Below, in pieces: positions 48,766 through 57,754 of a stretch of DNA of 64,000 nucleotides; the first letter of the stretch is position 1; the number at the start of each line of letters is the position of its first letter. Below the pieces are notes generated by a model that was not told where the DNA came from, ran no database searches, and worked only from the letters and a program-made list of their open reading frames with translations. The stretch lies in the NCBI GenBank assembly GCA_024760905.1, contig CM045738.1, forward strand, positions 47,025,797 to 47,089,796. The letters are read 5' to 3'. This DNA comes from Plotosus lineatus (Eukaryota > Chordata > Actinopteri > Siluriformes > Plotosidae). Both the position numbers and the translations under genes were made by a program.

Positions 48766-49090
48766 CTATTTTACTGAAATAATTTAGGATTACAATTACA
48801 ATTACCATGACAAGATAACCAACCAGACTTTGTTTGAAATGACAGTGAAACGTTCTGCTGCAGGGTTTGTATTTTCATCTGGTTTCACCCAGATGACGGT
48901 GTGTTTCCCTTTTGAGGCTGAGCCCACTCAAGGTGTTTTCCTTTTGTCAACTGATTGAGGGGTTTTTTTTTTTCAGAAAGCTGTTTCAATTTTCAACCAA
49001 ATTTGTTGTTTTTTTTCTATATAAAGACACTGTGACAGTGTCAATTGCAAAAAACGCAAAACAAATAAAACTGAATTGAATCCAATTACA
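48766..49090. other. Unassigned
   Basis: T-rich runs; no family recognised. Confidence 0.4.
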
Positions 49091-49102
49091 TTTACACAAT
49101 GT

Positions 49103-49387
49103 GGGGCCGGTGGTGTAGTGGCTCGGGTGCTGAGCTCATGATCAGGAGATTGTGTGCCTGAATCCTAGTGAGACCCCCCCACTGTTCTAAGACCCCTGGG
49201 CAAGGTCTTAACAAGTGTGCGTCTGTTCACCCAGCAGGAAAAATAGACTGGGAAGGTAACCTGTGATGGACTAGAGTCCCATCCAGGAGGAGTTGAACTT
49301 CTGGTAGCTTCATGCTACAGAAACCGGGAAGAAGCACTCTTGGGTTGGGTTTAAAAAGCCCAACAGACACCTACCTTCCTACGTACG
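49103..49387 (+). mobile_element. SINE-C, sense, full length
   Basis: Head gggccggtggtgtagtggct and gcctgaatcctag, then the cctgggcaaggtcttaacaag, gtctgttcacccagcagg, ggactagagtcccatccagg and aaaaagcccaacaga blocks. Flanked by tttacacaatgt (49091-49102) and tttacaccatgt (49388-49399), 11 of 12 matching. Confidence 0.9.
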
Positions 49388-49424
49388 TTTACACCATGTT
49401 CTCATCATGCACCCACCGCACTAT

Positions 49425-49540
49425 GATTCCGTCACACTCCAAGCTTCACACAGAAATGCCTGGGAATTGAACTCTGGACCTTCTTGCTGCGATGGTGGAC
49501 ATGCTAACCGCTATACAACTGTGCTGTCATTGGCGTACAC
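49425..49540 (-). mobile_element. SINE-B head fragment, antisense
   Basis: cacacagaaatgcctgggaatt, gaactctggaccttcttgct and catgctaaccgctatacaac. Confidence 0.75.
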
Positions 49541-49838
49541 ACCTTTGGGAATAAAGTGTATGTGTGGAAGGAACACTTGCACTCTATTAGCTCTTAGCCT
49601 GTGAAGTCTTATCCTACTTGAGTTCCACTGACTTCACGTTTTGTTTTGGTACACTTCCTGGTTTTGACCTCATTTTAATCATGGCTACTGATTGCCCTTA
49701 TATTGAGATTGTCTGCTTTGTGTTTTGACTCCCACTTAGACCTCTGATTATGATTACCAGTTTGCCCTAGATACATCTAACTCTGAGTCTGAGCGCCTGC
49801 TTCCTGCCTAACTCCTCCACTCATTACATGTCTCCAAG

Positions 49839-49842
<4 letters not shown>
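49541..49842. other. Unassigned
   Basis: Bases 49600-49830 resemble a common fish 'gtcttatcctacttg...gttttgacctc' composition, but no family was recognised. Confidence 0.3.

Positions 49843-49884
<42 letters not shown>
49843..49884. repeat. (GT)n microsatellite
   Basis: About 21 TG units. Confidence 0.97.
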
Positions 49885-49885
<1 letters not shown>

Positions 49886-50214
49886 AGTTCTGTGGGAACT
49901 CCTCACACGTCTATGTGAAACAGACCCAGGGATATATTTTAATGATCTAAGCACATGGTCTGAAGTGCATAACTCAAAAATATTTTAAGGGGATGCCCAA
50001 ATCCATTTCTGTGAGTTTGAAAACAAAAAAAGTGACCACAGTGTTGGGTTCACGGTTCAAAATGGTCCTATTTAGTCTCTCAATTCATCATGGGTGTGCT
50101 TTTAGTTAAAAACAAACAAACAAAAAACACATTCATCTTCAATTCGACCAGTCATCATTTTTTTATATTAGACTGCACACAAAACTAAATGATCTAAGTT
50201 CAAATCTTGTCCAA

Positions 50215-50480
50215 TAATCTATTGGTGTGGCGTTCGCACGTGCTCCTGGTATTAGCATGTGCTTCCTCAGGGTACGCTGGTTTCCTCCAGCGGTCCGAAG
50301 ACATACACATAAGGTCAGCTGGCTTCTCTAAACTACAGACAGGTATGAATATCACAATGAATGGTTGTTTGTGTATGTGTAAGGCCTGTGATTGACAGGT
50401 CACATGTCTGGGGTGTAGCCCCACCTCTGACTTAGTCATCTGGGACTGGCTCTGGCTTCCCCATGACCCTGTTGGATGAA
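50215..50480 (+). mobile_element. SINE-B, head-less, sense
   Basis: gtgcttcctcagggtacgctgg, tttcctccagcggtccgaag, aggtatgaatatcacaatg, gtaaggcctgtgattgacagg, then the tail actggctctggcttccccatg. Confidence 0.75.
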
Positions 50481-50527
50481 TAGCAATTTGGTGTACTGTA
50501 TATAATACCTTATATGATATTTATAGT

Positions 50528-50640
50528 GCTTGTGGTCAGCATGCCCTCCTTACAGCAAAAGGGTCCTGCGTTCAAAACCGAGACGAGCCACGTTAATTCG
50601 GTTTCTACTCAGATTCCGGCGTTTCAAAGAATGACCCGTC
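50528..50640 (+). mobile_element. SINE-B tRNA-like head fragment
   Basis: gtgcttgtggtcagcatgccc, cttacagcaaaagggtcctgc and gttcaaaaccgag. Confidence 0.6.
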
Positions 50641-50727
50641 ATGGTGATGTGCAAACCTTTAAAATGTTACCCTTAAATGGAAACTAAAAACCCAAACTCA
50701 ATAAAAATTTGAGTACATCATATTCGT

Positions 50728-51337
50728 GTCCCGGGGGTTCAAGCCCCAGTCACCACAGGTTGTCACTGTCCCCTCAGTGCACTAACTGGGTTATCAAAGG
50801 CCGGCCATGTCTCTCACTGTCTATGGTGGGAGGTTCATGGAAAAGAACCATTGCTGACTTTTGTCAAGAGTAGCTGCATAGCCGTCAGCATGTTTCTACC
50901 CTGCGATGGCCTGGCAAGCTGTCCAGGGTGTACTCTTCCCTCACCCAGAGTTGGCTGAGATGGGTGCCAGCCTCCTAATTAGGACCTTAATTAACATTAA
51001 GGTAAGTCTGTTGGGTTTTTACACCCGAGCCTAGCGGCTCATCAGGCCGGTGCTTATCCCCGGTTTCCGTAGCATGAAGCGACCAGGAGTTCAACTCCTC
51101 CTGGATGGGACACTAGTCCATCGCAGGTTACCTTCCCAGTATATTTTTTACTGGTACCCATTTATACTGCTGGGTGAACAGAGGTACACATGTGGGTGAG
51201 ACCTTGCCCAGGGGTCTTAGCACAGTGAGAGTCTCAGTGGGATTTGAACTCACTACCTCTCGATCATGAGCCCAGCACTCTAACCACTACACCACCGGCC
51301 CCAATTAGCATTAAGCCATTCAGAAAAGGAGTGGATG
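50728..51337 (+). mobile_element. SINE-A with L2-type tail, 5'-truncated, containing a SINE-C
   Basis: Starts in the B box (gggggttcaagccc), then the body and the L2-like tail (gcgatggcctggcaagctgt). The tail is cut at 51001 by an antisense SINE-C and resumes at 51304 (attagcattaagccattcag). Outer duplication acatcatattcgt at 50715-50727 and 51338-51350 is perfect over 13 bases. Confidence 0.93.
51002..51303 (-). mobile_element. SINE-C, antisense, nested
   Basis: ctgttgggtttttacacccg, gctcatcaggccggtgctta, ggagttcaactcctcctgga, gtgggatttgaactcactacc and ctaaccactacaccaccggc. Joints carry aattaacattaag and aattagcattaag as target duplication (12 of 13). Confidence 0.92.
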
Positions 51338-51639
51338 ACATCATATTCGTCTTTGCACATCAAAACACACCACTATTATTACAAGTATGTTCATCAAAAA
51401 AAAAAAACAACAACATGTAATTAATCCACCCACAGGGGGGCGACATTATACTCTGAAAAGTGGCACATGATTCACGTGTATCCAACTGTAGATACAGAAG
51501 TAATTTGCATATGAGTCAACCGCAGGTTATTCCATTTGTATATGTAAATGTCCCGATGTTTGTACGGTGTGTGCATGTAAGCTTTATTTATAAATTGACT
51601 ACTTTATATCTGATTTGTCAGATTACTGTCTAAATACTC

Positions 51640-51770
51640 TGGGATGACCTGGAGAGCTGTCTAGGGTGTACTCTACCCCTCACCCAGAGATAACTGAGAC
51701 GGGCACCAACCTCCCTACTTAGCATTGAGCATTTCAGAAAATGAATGAACAAACGAAGAAATAATGTTAT
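51640..51770 (+). mobile_element. L2-like SINE tail, sense
   Basis: gggatgacctggagagctgt, ctagggtgtactctacccct, agataactgagacgggcacc and a gaatgaacaaacgaag end. Confidence 0.8.
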
Positions 51771-52234
51771 TGCCACCTTGACCTGAACTGACGGACTCAC
51801 GTCCAATTCTTGCGATTTTCTGCCCTTGCAGCAGTCACATTGCAGTTATTTCAACCCGGCTAATACAAGCTCTGAAATGGAAATGGTTTTAAAGCAGACT
51901 GTAACTTCGAAACTGCGAGTAAAAACCACCTGACGATGAAAATATACACAGATTTACGTGCCACACTTCGTTTCATTTAGCTTTAATCAGGAGTTCTCCA
52001 GATATTTGCATACAAATAAAAACAAATAAACATACAAACAAACAAAGATTGTGGGTGTGACCTAAATGGAGCTAAGTCAAGCAACCACGGGAACAGTGAG
52101 TAATTTTTAATGGTTATATGGCTGTTGAGTACAGGAGAAGAATTTGAGTTGGATGCTGCTGCAGGTGTTTTGTGATGTTGCGTCGGGAGGTTCTCTTTCT
52201 GGCCCGGGCTTGTTCAGTTGCAGAGGTTTTTTGA
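51771..52234. other. Unassigned
   Basis: No family recognised up to the target duplication of the LINE. Confidence 0.4.
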
Positions 52235-52272
52235 CAGTTGTCCTCTACTTCTTTTCCTTTCGGCTTTTCCCT

Positions 52273-52680
52273 TCAGGGGTCGCCACAGCGAATCATCTGC
52301 CTCCATCTCACCCTATCCTTTGCATCTTCTTCTCTTACACCAACGACCTTCATGTCCTCCTTTACCACATCCATGAATCGTCTCTTTGGTCTTCCTCTAG
52401 GCCTTTTGCCTGGTAGTTCCAGCCTCAGCATCCTATTACCAATATACTCACTATCCCTCCTCTGTACATGTCCAAACCATCTCAATCTAGCCTCTCTGAC
52501 TTTGTCTCCAAAACGTCTTACATGTGCTGTCCCTCTGACGTACTCATTCCTAATCCTATCCATCCTCGTTACTCCCAAAGAGAACCTCAACATTTTCATC
52601 TCTGCTACCTCCAACTCTGCCTCCTGTCTTTTCCCCAGGGCCACTGTTTCTAACCCATACAGCATCGTTGGCCTCAACAC
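52273..52680 (-). pseudogene. LINE ORF C-terminal region
   Basis: 135 codons: LRPTMLYGLETVAL, MKMLRFSLGVTRMDRIRNEY, ARLRWFGHVQRRD, RRPRGRPKRRFMDVVKEDM, ending at the natural stop 19 bases before the LINE terminus. The downstream continuation of the RT ORF in another frame. Confidence 0.88.
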
Positions 52681-53758
52681 CGCTTTTGTACACTTTTCCT
52701 TTCATTTTTGCCGATACCCTCCTATCACACATCACACCGGACACTTTTCTCCAACCATTCCAACCTGCCTGCACACGCTTCTTGACCTCTTTTCCACACT
52801 CTCCATTGCTCTGGATTGTTGAGCCTAAGTACTTAAAATCCTCCACCTTTCTTATCTCTGCTCCCTGTAATCTCACCGTTCCTCTTTGGTCCTTGGCATT
52901 CATGCACATGTACTCTGTCTTACTGAGGCTAATCTTCATTCCCCTCCTTTCCAGGGCATACCTCCACCTCTCTAGATTTTCCTGCACTTGTTCTCTGCTC
53001 TCACTACAGATTACAATGTCATCTGTAAACATCATAGTCCATGGGGAATCTTGTCTAACCTCGTCTGTCAGCCTGTCCATCACCATAGCGAACAAGAAGG
53101 GGCTGAGAGCTGACCCTTGATGCAGTCCCACCTCCACCTTGAACTCTTCTGTCACACCGACAGCACACCTCACCACTGTCTTACATCTCTCATAAATGTC
53201 CTGCACCACTCTAACATACTTCTCTGCCACTCCAGACTTCCTCATGCAATACCACAGTTCTTCTCTCGGCACCCTGTCATATGCTTTCTCCAGATCCACA
53301 AAGGCACAATGCAGCTCCGTCTGACCTTCTCTGTACTTCTCCATTAACATCCTCAAGGCAAACACTGCATCTGTGGTGCTCTTTCTGGGCATGAAACCAA
53401 ACTGTTGTTCACAAATGCTGACTTCTGCCCTTAGTCTAGCTTCCACTATTCTTTCCCATAACTTCATCGTATGGCTCATCAACTTTATCCCTCTGTAGTT
53501 GCCACAACTCTGCACGTCTCCCTTGTTCTTAAAAATGGGCACCAGCACACTTCTCCTCCATTCCTCTGGCATCCTCTCACTCTCTAAGACCTTGTTAAAT
53601 GTTCTTGTCAGAAAATCTACTGCTACCTCTCCTAGACACTTCCATACCTCCACCGGTATGTCATCAGGACCAACTGCCTTTCCATTCTTCATCCTCTTCA
53701 ATGCCCTCCTCACTTCACCCTTACTAATCTTTGCTACTTCCTGGTCCTCAACAGTCAC
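52556..53758 (-). pseudogene. LINE reverse transcriptase, nearly complete domain
   Basis: About 365 correct codons. RT order: GPDDIPVEVWK, WRRSVLVPIF, NYRGIKLMSH, QFGFMPRKSTTDAVF, FVDLEKAYD (motif A), HQGSALSPF (B), MMFTDDIVI (C; both Asp present but Ala-to-Thr before them), GMKISLSKTEYM (D), FKYLGSTIQ (E). The frame is lost after VYKS, where cgcttttgtac replaces the ctt-type sequence. The last 35 residues shown are out of frame. Confidence 0.9.
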
Positions 53759-53763
53759 CTCTT

Positions 53764-54552
53764 CTACTCTTTTTCTCTCTCATTTTCCTCATTCATCAGC
53801 TCTTCAAAGTACTCTTTCCATCTTCCCAGCACACTTCTGTCATCAGTCAATACATTTCCCTCTCTGTCCTTTATCAATCTAACTTGCTGCACGTCCTTCC
53901 CATCTCTATTTCTCTGCTGTGCCAACCTGTATAAATCATTTTCTCCCTCCTTACTTTCCAGCCGAGCATACAAGTCATCAAACGCACTCTGTTTGGCCTT
54001 TGACACTGCTACCTTTGCCTTACGCTGTGTCTCCCTGTACTCCTGTTTACTCTCTTCGGTTTTGTCAATGTCCCACTTCTTCTTAGCTAATCTCTTCCTT
54101 TGTACACACTCCTGCACTTCCTCATTCCACCACCAAGTCTCCTTATCTACTTTCCTTCCAGATGACACACCAAATATTATCCTACCTGTCTCCCTGATCA
54201 CATTCGCTGTAGTTGTCCAGTCATCTGGAAGCACTTCCTGACCACCCAAAGCCTGTTTCAACTCCTCCTTGAAGACAACCCGACACTCTTCCTTTTTCAA
54301 CTTCCACCACTTTGTCTTCTGCTCTGCCTTTGCCTTCTTCACCTTCCTCACCATCAGCATCATCCTGCACACCACCATCCTATGCTGTTTGGCAACACTC
54401 TCACCCGCTACTACTTTGCAGTCACTGACTTCCTTTAAATTACATCGCCTGCACAAGATGTAGTCTACCTGTGTGCTCCTACCTCCACTTTTATAAGTCA
54501 CCCTATGCTCCTCTCTCTTCTGGAAGAAAGTATTCACCACAGCCATTTCCAT
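53764..54552 (-). pseudogene. LINE endonuclease C-terminus and EN-RT linker
   Basis: 262-codon piece. RSTQVDYILC and AKQHRMV supply the last endonuclease residues (Asp, His). The linker has ETWWWNEEVQECVQRKRLAKKKW and a lysine-rich, partly coiled-coil-like region to LMNEENEREK. It ends at a one-base deletion in an A/G tract at about 53775 that the copy at 28.3-31.5 kb shares. Confidence 0.88.
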
Positions 54553-54565
54553 CCTTTTGCAAAAT

Positions 54566-55267
54566 CTACCAACATCTGTCCTTCATGCTCCTGTCCTGGA
54601 TACCAAACCTACCCATCACTTCCTCGTCCCCTCTGTTTCCTGCACCAACATGTCCATTGAAGTCTGCCCCAATGACCACTCTTTCACCTCTGGGGGTACT
54701 CTGCATCACTTCATCTAACTCCCTCCAGAATCTCTCCTTCTCTTCTCGCTCACATCCTGTCTGTGGGGCATAAGCACTAACAACATTGACCATCACACCT
54801 TTAATTTCTAACTTGAGACTCATCACTCTGTCTGACACTCTTTTCACTTCTAGAACATTCCTGGCAAACTCCTCCTTCAAGATGACTCCGACTCCATTTC
54901 TCTTCCCATCCACACCGTGATAAAACAGCTTAAACCCTGCTCCTATGCTTCTAGCCTTGCGACCTTTCCACCTGGTCTCCTGAACACACAGTATGTCCAC
55001 CTTCCTCCTCTGCATCATGTCAGCCAGCTCTCTACCTTTTCCTGTCATAGTTCCAATATTCAAAGTCCCTACTTTCAGTCCTAGACTCATGCCTTTCCTC
55101 TTCTCTCTCTGGCAACGGACACGCCTCCCGCCTCTCCTTCTTCGACGTCTTCGACCAACAGTAGTCCAATTTCCATCAGCACCCTGTTGGTTGACGGCAC
55201 TGATGGCGGTCATTGTTAACCCGGGCCTCGACCGATCCGGTATGTCATTCTTTCTTGTGATTCGCAT
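54566..55267 (-). pseudogene. LINE AP-endonuclease, N-terminal 233 codons
   Basis: Starts MRITRKNDIPDRSRPG with a basic run (GRRRRRRRGGRR) before the endonuclease fold. Catalytic signatures: VGTLNIGTM, CVQETRWKG, VVSAYAPQTG, VIGADFNGHVG. In LINEs this domain nicks the target strand to prime reverse transcription. A frameshift near 54585 (a change in the GIQDR region) separates it from the next piece. Confidence 0.9.
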
Positions 55268-55432
55268 AGTTATTTGGCATTTGTTTTACGCCGGATGCCC
55301 TTCCTGACGCAACCCTCTGCATTTTTCCGGGCTTGGGACCGGCGTGAGGGAGAGACACTGGTTTGTGCCCCCCCCTCACGGCTGCATTCAGTTGTCCTCT
55401 ACAGTGTTCCAATATTTTTCTATCTCTCTTAT

Positions 55433-55433
<1 letters not shown>

Positions 55434-55500
<67 letters not shown>
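55434..55500. repeat. (CA)n microsatellite
   Basis: About 33 CA units. Confidence 0.97.
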
Positions 55501-55503
<3 letters not shown>

Positions 55504-55600
55504 CGCTGTAAATACAGGATAACCACTCACTGAATTATTAACTATGTGTATGAAGATAAACTGCTGAATAAACTGTCCATAAAGTGCTGTGCCTTATCTA

Positions 55601-55610
55601 CCCCCCCCTC

Positions 55611-55657
<47 letters not shown>

Positions 55658-55673
55658 GTTTCTCTCTCTGTTT
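55601..55673. repeat. (TC)n tract / polypyrimidine run
   Basis: CT-rich run just upstream of a good splice-acceptor-like sequence, so it could serve as a polypyrimidine tract for the candidate exon that follows. Confidence 0.9.
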
Positions 55674-55710
55674 TTTCTCCTTTATTCTTCACTCCTCTCT
55701 TCAACTGCAG

Positions 55711-55790
55711 TGAAAGTGTTTACCCTTGAGAAGACCAAGCAGGAGCCTGAAGCAGATGGCCCCGCCGAACGTCTGCCCAGTGAGCTGTAA
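55711..55790 (+). CDS. Candidate last coding exon of a host gene
   Basis: A pyrimidine-rich run ending ttcaactgcag at 55710 is a strong 3' splice site. The exon continues in phase (two bases of a split codon) as KVFTLEKTKQEPEADG then PAERLPSEL and a TAA stop at 55788-55790. Codons are GC-ending and unlike the surrounding repeats. Acidic, hydrophilic tail; no protein family recognised. The upstream exon is not in this window or is not recognisable. It may be real or chance. Confidence 0.45.
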
Positions 55791-56110
55791 AGGGAATTAA
55801 AACAAAACTTCAGCATTTGTTTTGGCGAAAAGTAGAAAATTAAGGATGCATGACATCATAATGAAAACAAATGAGCAGCTATACTGTACATGATGTAATA
55901 TATGGACCCTTGTACTTCTTTTTTAAGGGAATTCTGGTTTTAAAAAATGAAAAAGAAAGAAAGAGAGAAAAATAATACAGTAAATAATCAATTCTGTTGC
56001 CCTTCAATGGTCTGGTGAGCTGTAGCCCTGATTGTAATTACCAATCAAAATACTTTGAACTGAGAGATGTTCATGATTTTTTTCTCCCTGGATGAGAACG
56101 AAGGAATTAA
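55791..56110. other. AT-rich stretch, possible 3' untranslated region
   Basis: Follows the candidate exon. It is A/T-rich without a clear AATAAA close by. No repeat family recognised. Confidence 0.3.
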
Positions 56111-56381
56111 AAAAAAAAGAAAAGATTCCAACGTATTGACCTGAGTTACATGGATCATGTTAAAGATCTGCAGCAGCAAGAAATTCAAAAATGGCTGCAC
56201 GTAAAAAGCCGAGCATTAAAGACGGAGTCCGAACAGGGAAGAGTGAGACGTGAACATGACAAGGAACTGCAGGAAATGAGGGTTTCTATCCTGGATGATT
56301 GGCAGCAGTGTCGGCACAACAGGAAGAGAAATGTGCAAGACATCCAGAAGTGGTTTAGATGTATAAACCATTATACTAGTA
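56111..56381 (+). CDS. Coiled-coil-like open stretch, interrupted by a DNA transposon
   Basis: About 88 open codons (ATG at 56150) with coding-like codon use. They include YMDHVKDLQQQEIQKWL, SEQGRVRREHDKELQEM, SILDDWQQCRHNRKRN and QDIQKWF, charged and helical. No family recognised. The sequence runs directly into the Tigger-like element starting at 56382; codons beyond that point are transposon. It could be a host exon, a retrocopy or a gene fragment. Confidence 0.4.
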
Positions 56382-56614
56382 CAGGTATACCATGGTTTAC
56401 GTCGTTAATTGGTTCCAGGAAAGACGATATAAGTCAAAAACAAGTTAAATTGAATTAGCTGATCTGTCGGCTAGGCTATGCCAAATTTACTTGTATAATA
56501 TTATGTACAACTATATATACCGTATTCGAGGTGATAAGTGCCCAGGGCACTTTAAAAATTGGACTGGGTGGGCGCTTATTAAAGTTTTAACAGCAGAGTA
56601 GAACGTAAGTGCTT

Positions 56615-56958
56615 GGGGCAGTGGTGGTCTAGTGCACTGGATCGCTGATCCAAAGGTTGGGGGTTCGAGTCCCACTCTCCACAAGGTTGTCACTGTCCCC
56701 CCCAGTGCAGCTAACTGGGTTATCAAAGGCGGGCCATGTCTGTCACTGTCTATGGTGAGAGGTTCATGTAAAAGAACCATTGCTGACTTCCGTAAAGAGG
56801 AGCTGCAAAGTCGTCAGCGTGTTTCTGTCCCTTGCTGAAAAGGGTTGTGACAGGAAGGGCATCCGACGTAAAAACCTCTGCCAAATCAAACATGCGAATC
56901 AGATGATTCACTGTGGCGACTCCCGAGTAAAAGGGAAAAAGCCGAAAGGAAGACAGAC
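56615..56958 (+). mobile_element. SINE-A with RTE-type tail, empty site known
   Basis: Flanked by agtagaacgtaagtgctt at 56597-56614 and 56959-56976, identical over 18 bases. The paralogous MITE at 42856-43569 has the uninterrupted site (43470-43500, reverse strand), proving insertion. Head gggcagtggtggtctagtgc and ggttcgagtccc. Tail agggttgtgacaggaagggc, catgcgaatcagatgattca, aaagccgaaaggaagacag. Confidence 0.96.
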
Positions 56959-57119
56959 AGTAGAACGTAAGTGCTTATTACCATGAGGTGGAAAACATGA
57001 ATAATAACAGAACAATAAAAGAGTTTTACTGGTATTTGTGTTATTCATTTTGTGGTATCAACCAAATTACTTACATGAGCTCTGAAAATAAACAGAAAAC
57101 AGGATAAATTAAAAAAAAC

Positions 57120-57150
57120 AAATAATAATAATAATAATAATAATAATAAT
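57120..57150. repeat. (AAT)n tract
   Basis: About 10 AAT units inside the MITE. Confidence 0.9.
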
Positions 57151-57641
57151 TTTCCCTCCCAGTGCTGTTCCTTTAAATATTTCCCCTGATGTAAAATCGA
57201 GCCAATCAACATGAATGTCAACTTTAGCACATGGCACGTTGAACCAATCAACACAAAGGTCAACTTTAGCACATGCTGAAAAGCACATGGCCAGGAACAT
57301 CTTTAAATGTATGAAGTCAGTGAGCAGGAGAATCAGGTGAAAAATCCTTGTCATCACTTTCTGATAGATCCATATCTGATGCAACTCATCGCTCCATTTA
57401 TTCAGAGCATCCCATAGTTTTCCTGTAGCAGTTTTCAATGGTTCATCTGTTGGACATTTAACAAGAGAACACAGCAAAATATTTTACTGTTTTTTAAAGC
57501 ATGGCGGAACAATCAAATGTGATGTTACTGATGAATATTATAAACATTTCCCAGTGGCATCTTGAAATACCGATCCAATAAAATTGATAAGTTCGATCTA
57601 CCATTTTGTTCCCAGTACACATGGGCAGTTATTAGACGTAA

Positions 57642-57642
<1 letters not shown>

Positions 57643-57695
<53 letters not shown>
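57643..57695. repeat. (TA)n microsatellite
   Basis: About 26 TA units at the broken end of the MITE. Confidence 0.95.
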
Positions 57696-57699
<4 letters not shown>

Positions 57700-57754
57700 A
57701 CATTCACACAAACACACACACATAATATTTATTTTATTAAATGTATATAATATA

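Larger units (their letters stand above)
52249..55388 (-). mobile_element. Full-length RTE-like LINE, 3,140 bp, perfect target duplication
   Basis: Flanked by cagttgtcctctac at 52235-52248 and 55389-55402, identical over 14 bases. Read on the minus strand: a 5' leader of about 120 bases before the first ATG (55267), one ORF of about 1,000 codons (endonuclease then RT), a very short 3' untranslated end gcgacccctgaagggaaaag-ccgaaaggaaaagaag. The single ORF, length and terminal GAA repeat fit the RTE clade. Only three to four frameshifts break the frame. Confidence 0.95.
56520..57645 (-). mobile_element. AAGTGCCC-family MITE, inverted copy of 42856-43569
   Basis: ccgtattcgaggtgataagt, gcccagggcactttaaaaat and gtgggcgcttattaaag on the left. 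56977-57640 is the reverse complement of 42900-43490 (for example ccatgaggtggaaaacatga, tcaaccaaattacttacatg). A SINE-A sits inside and the far end is eaten by (TA)n. Confidence 0.85.

Noticed and set aside
52144..54773. Plus-strand open frames of 90-194 codons over the LINE at 52.2-55.4 kb (and likewise at 28.4-31 kb and 2.2-4.0 kb)
   Set aside because: They are antisense shadows of the LINE ORF. The minus-strand frames carry the endonuclease and RT motifs.
28338..55388. A segmental duplication explaining the two similar LINE copies
   Set aside because: Flanking sequences differ completely and the right-hand copy has its own target duplication, so they are independent insertions.
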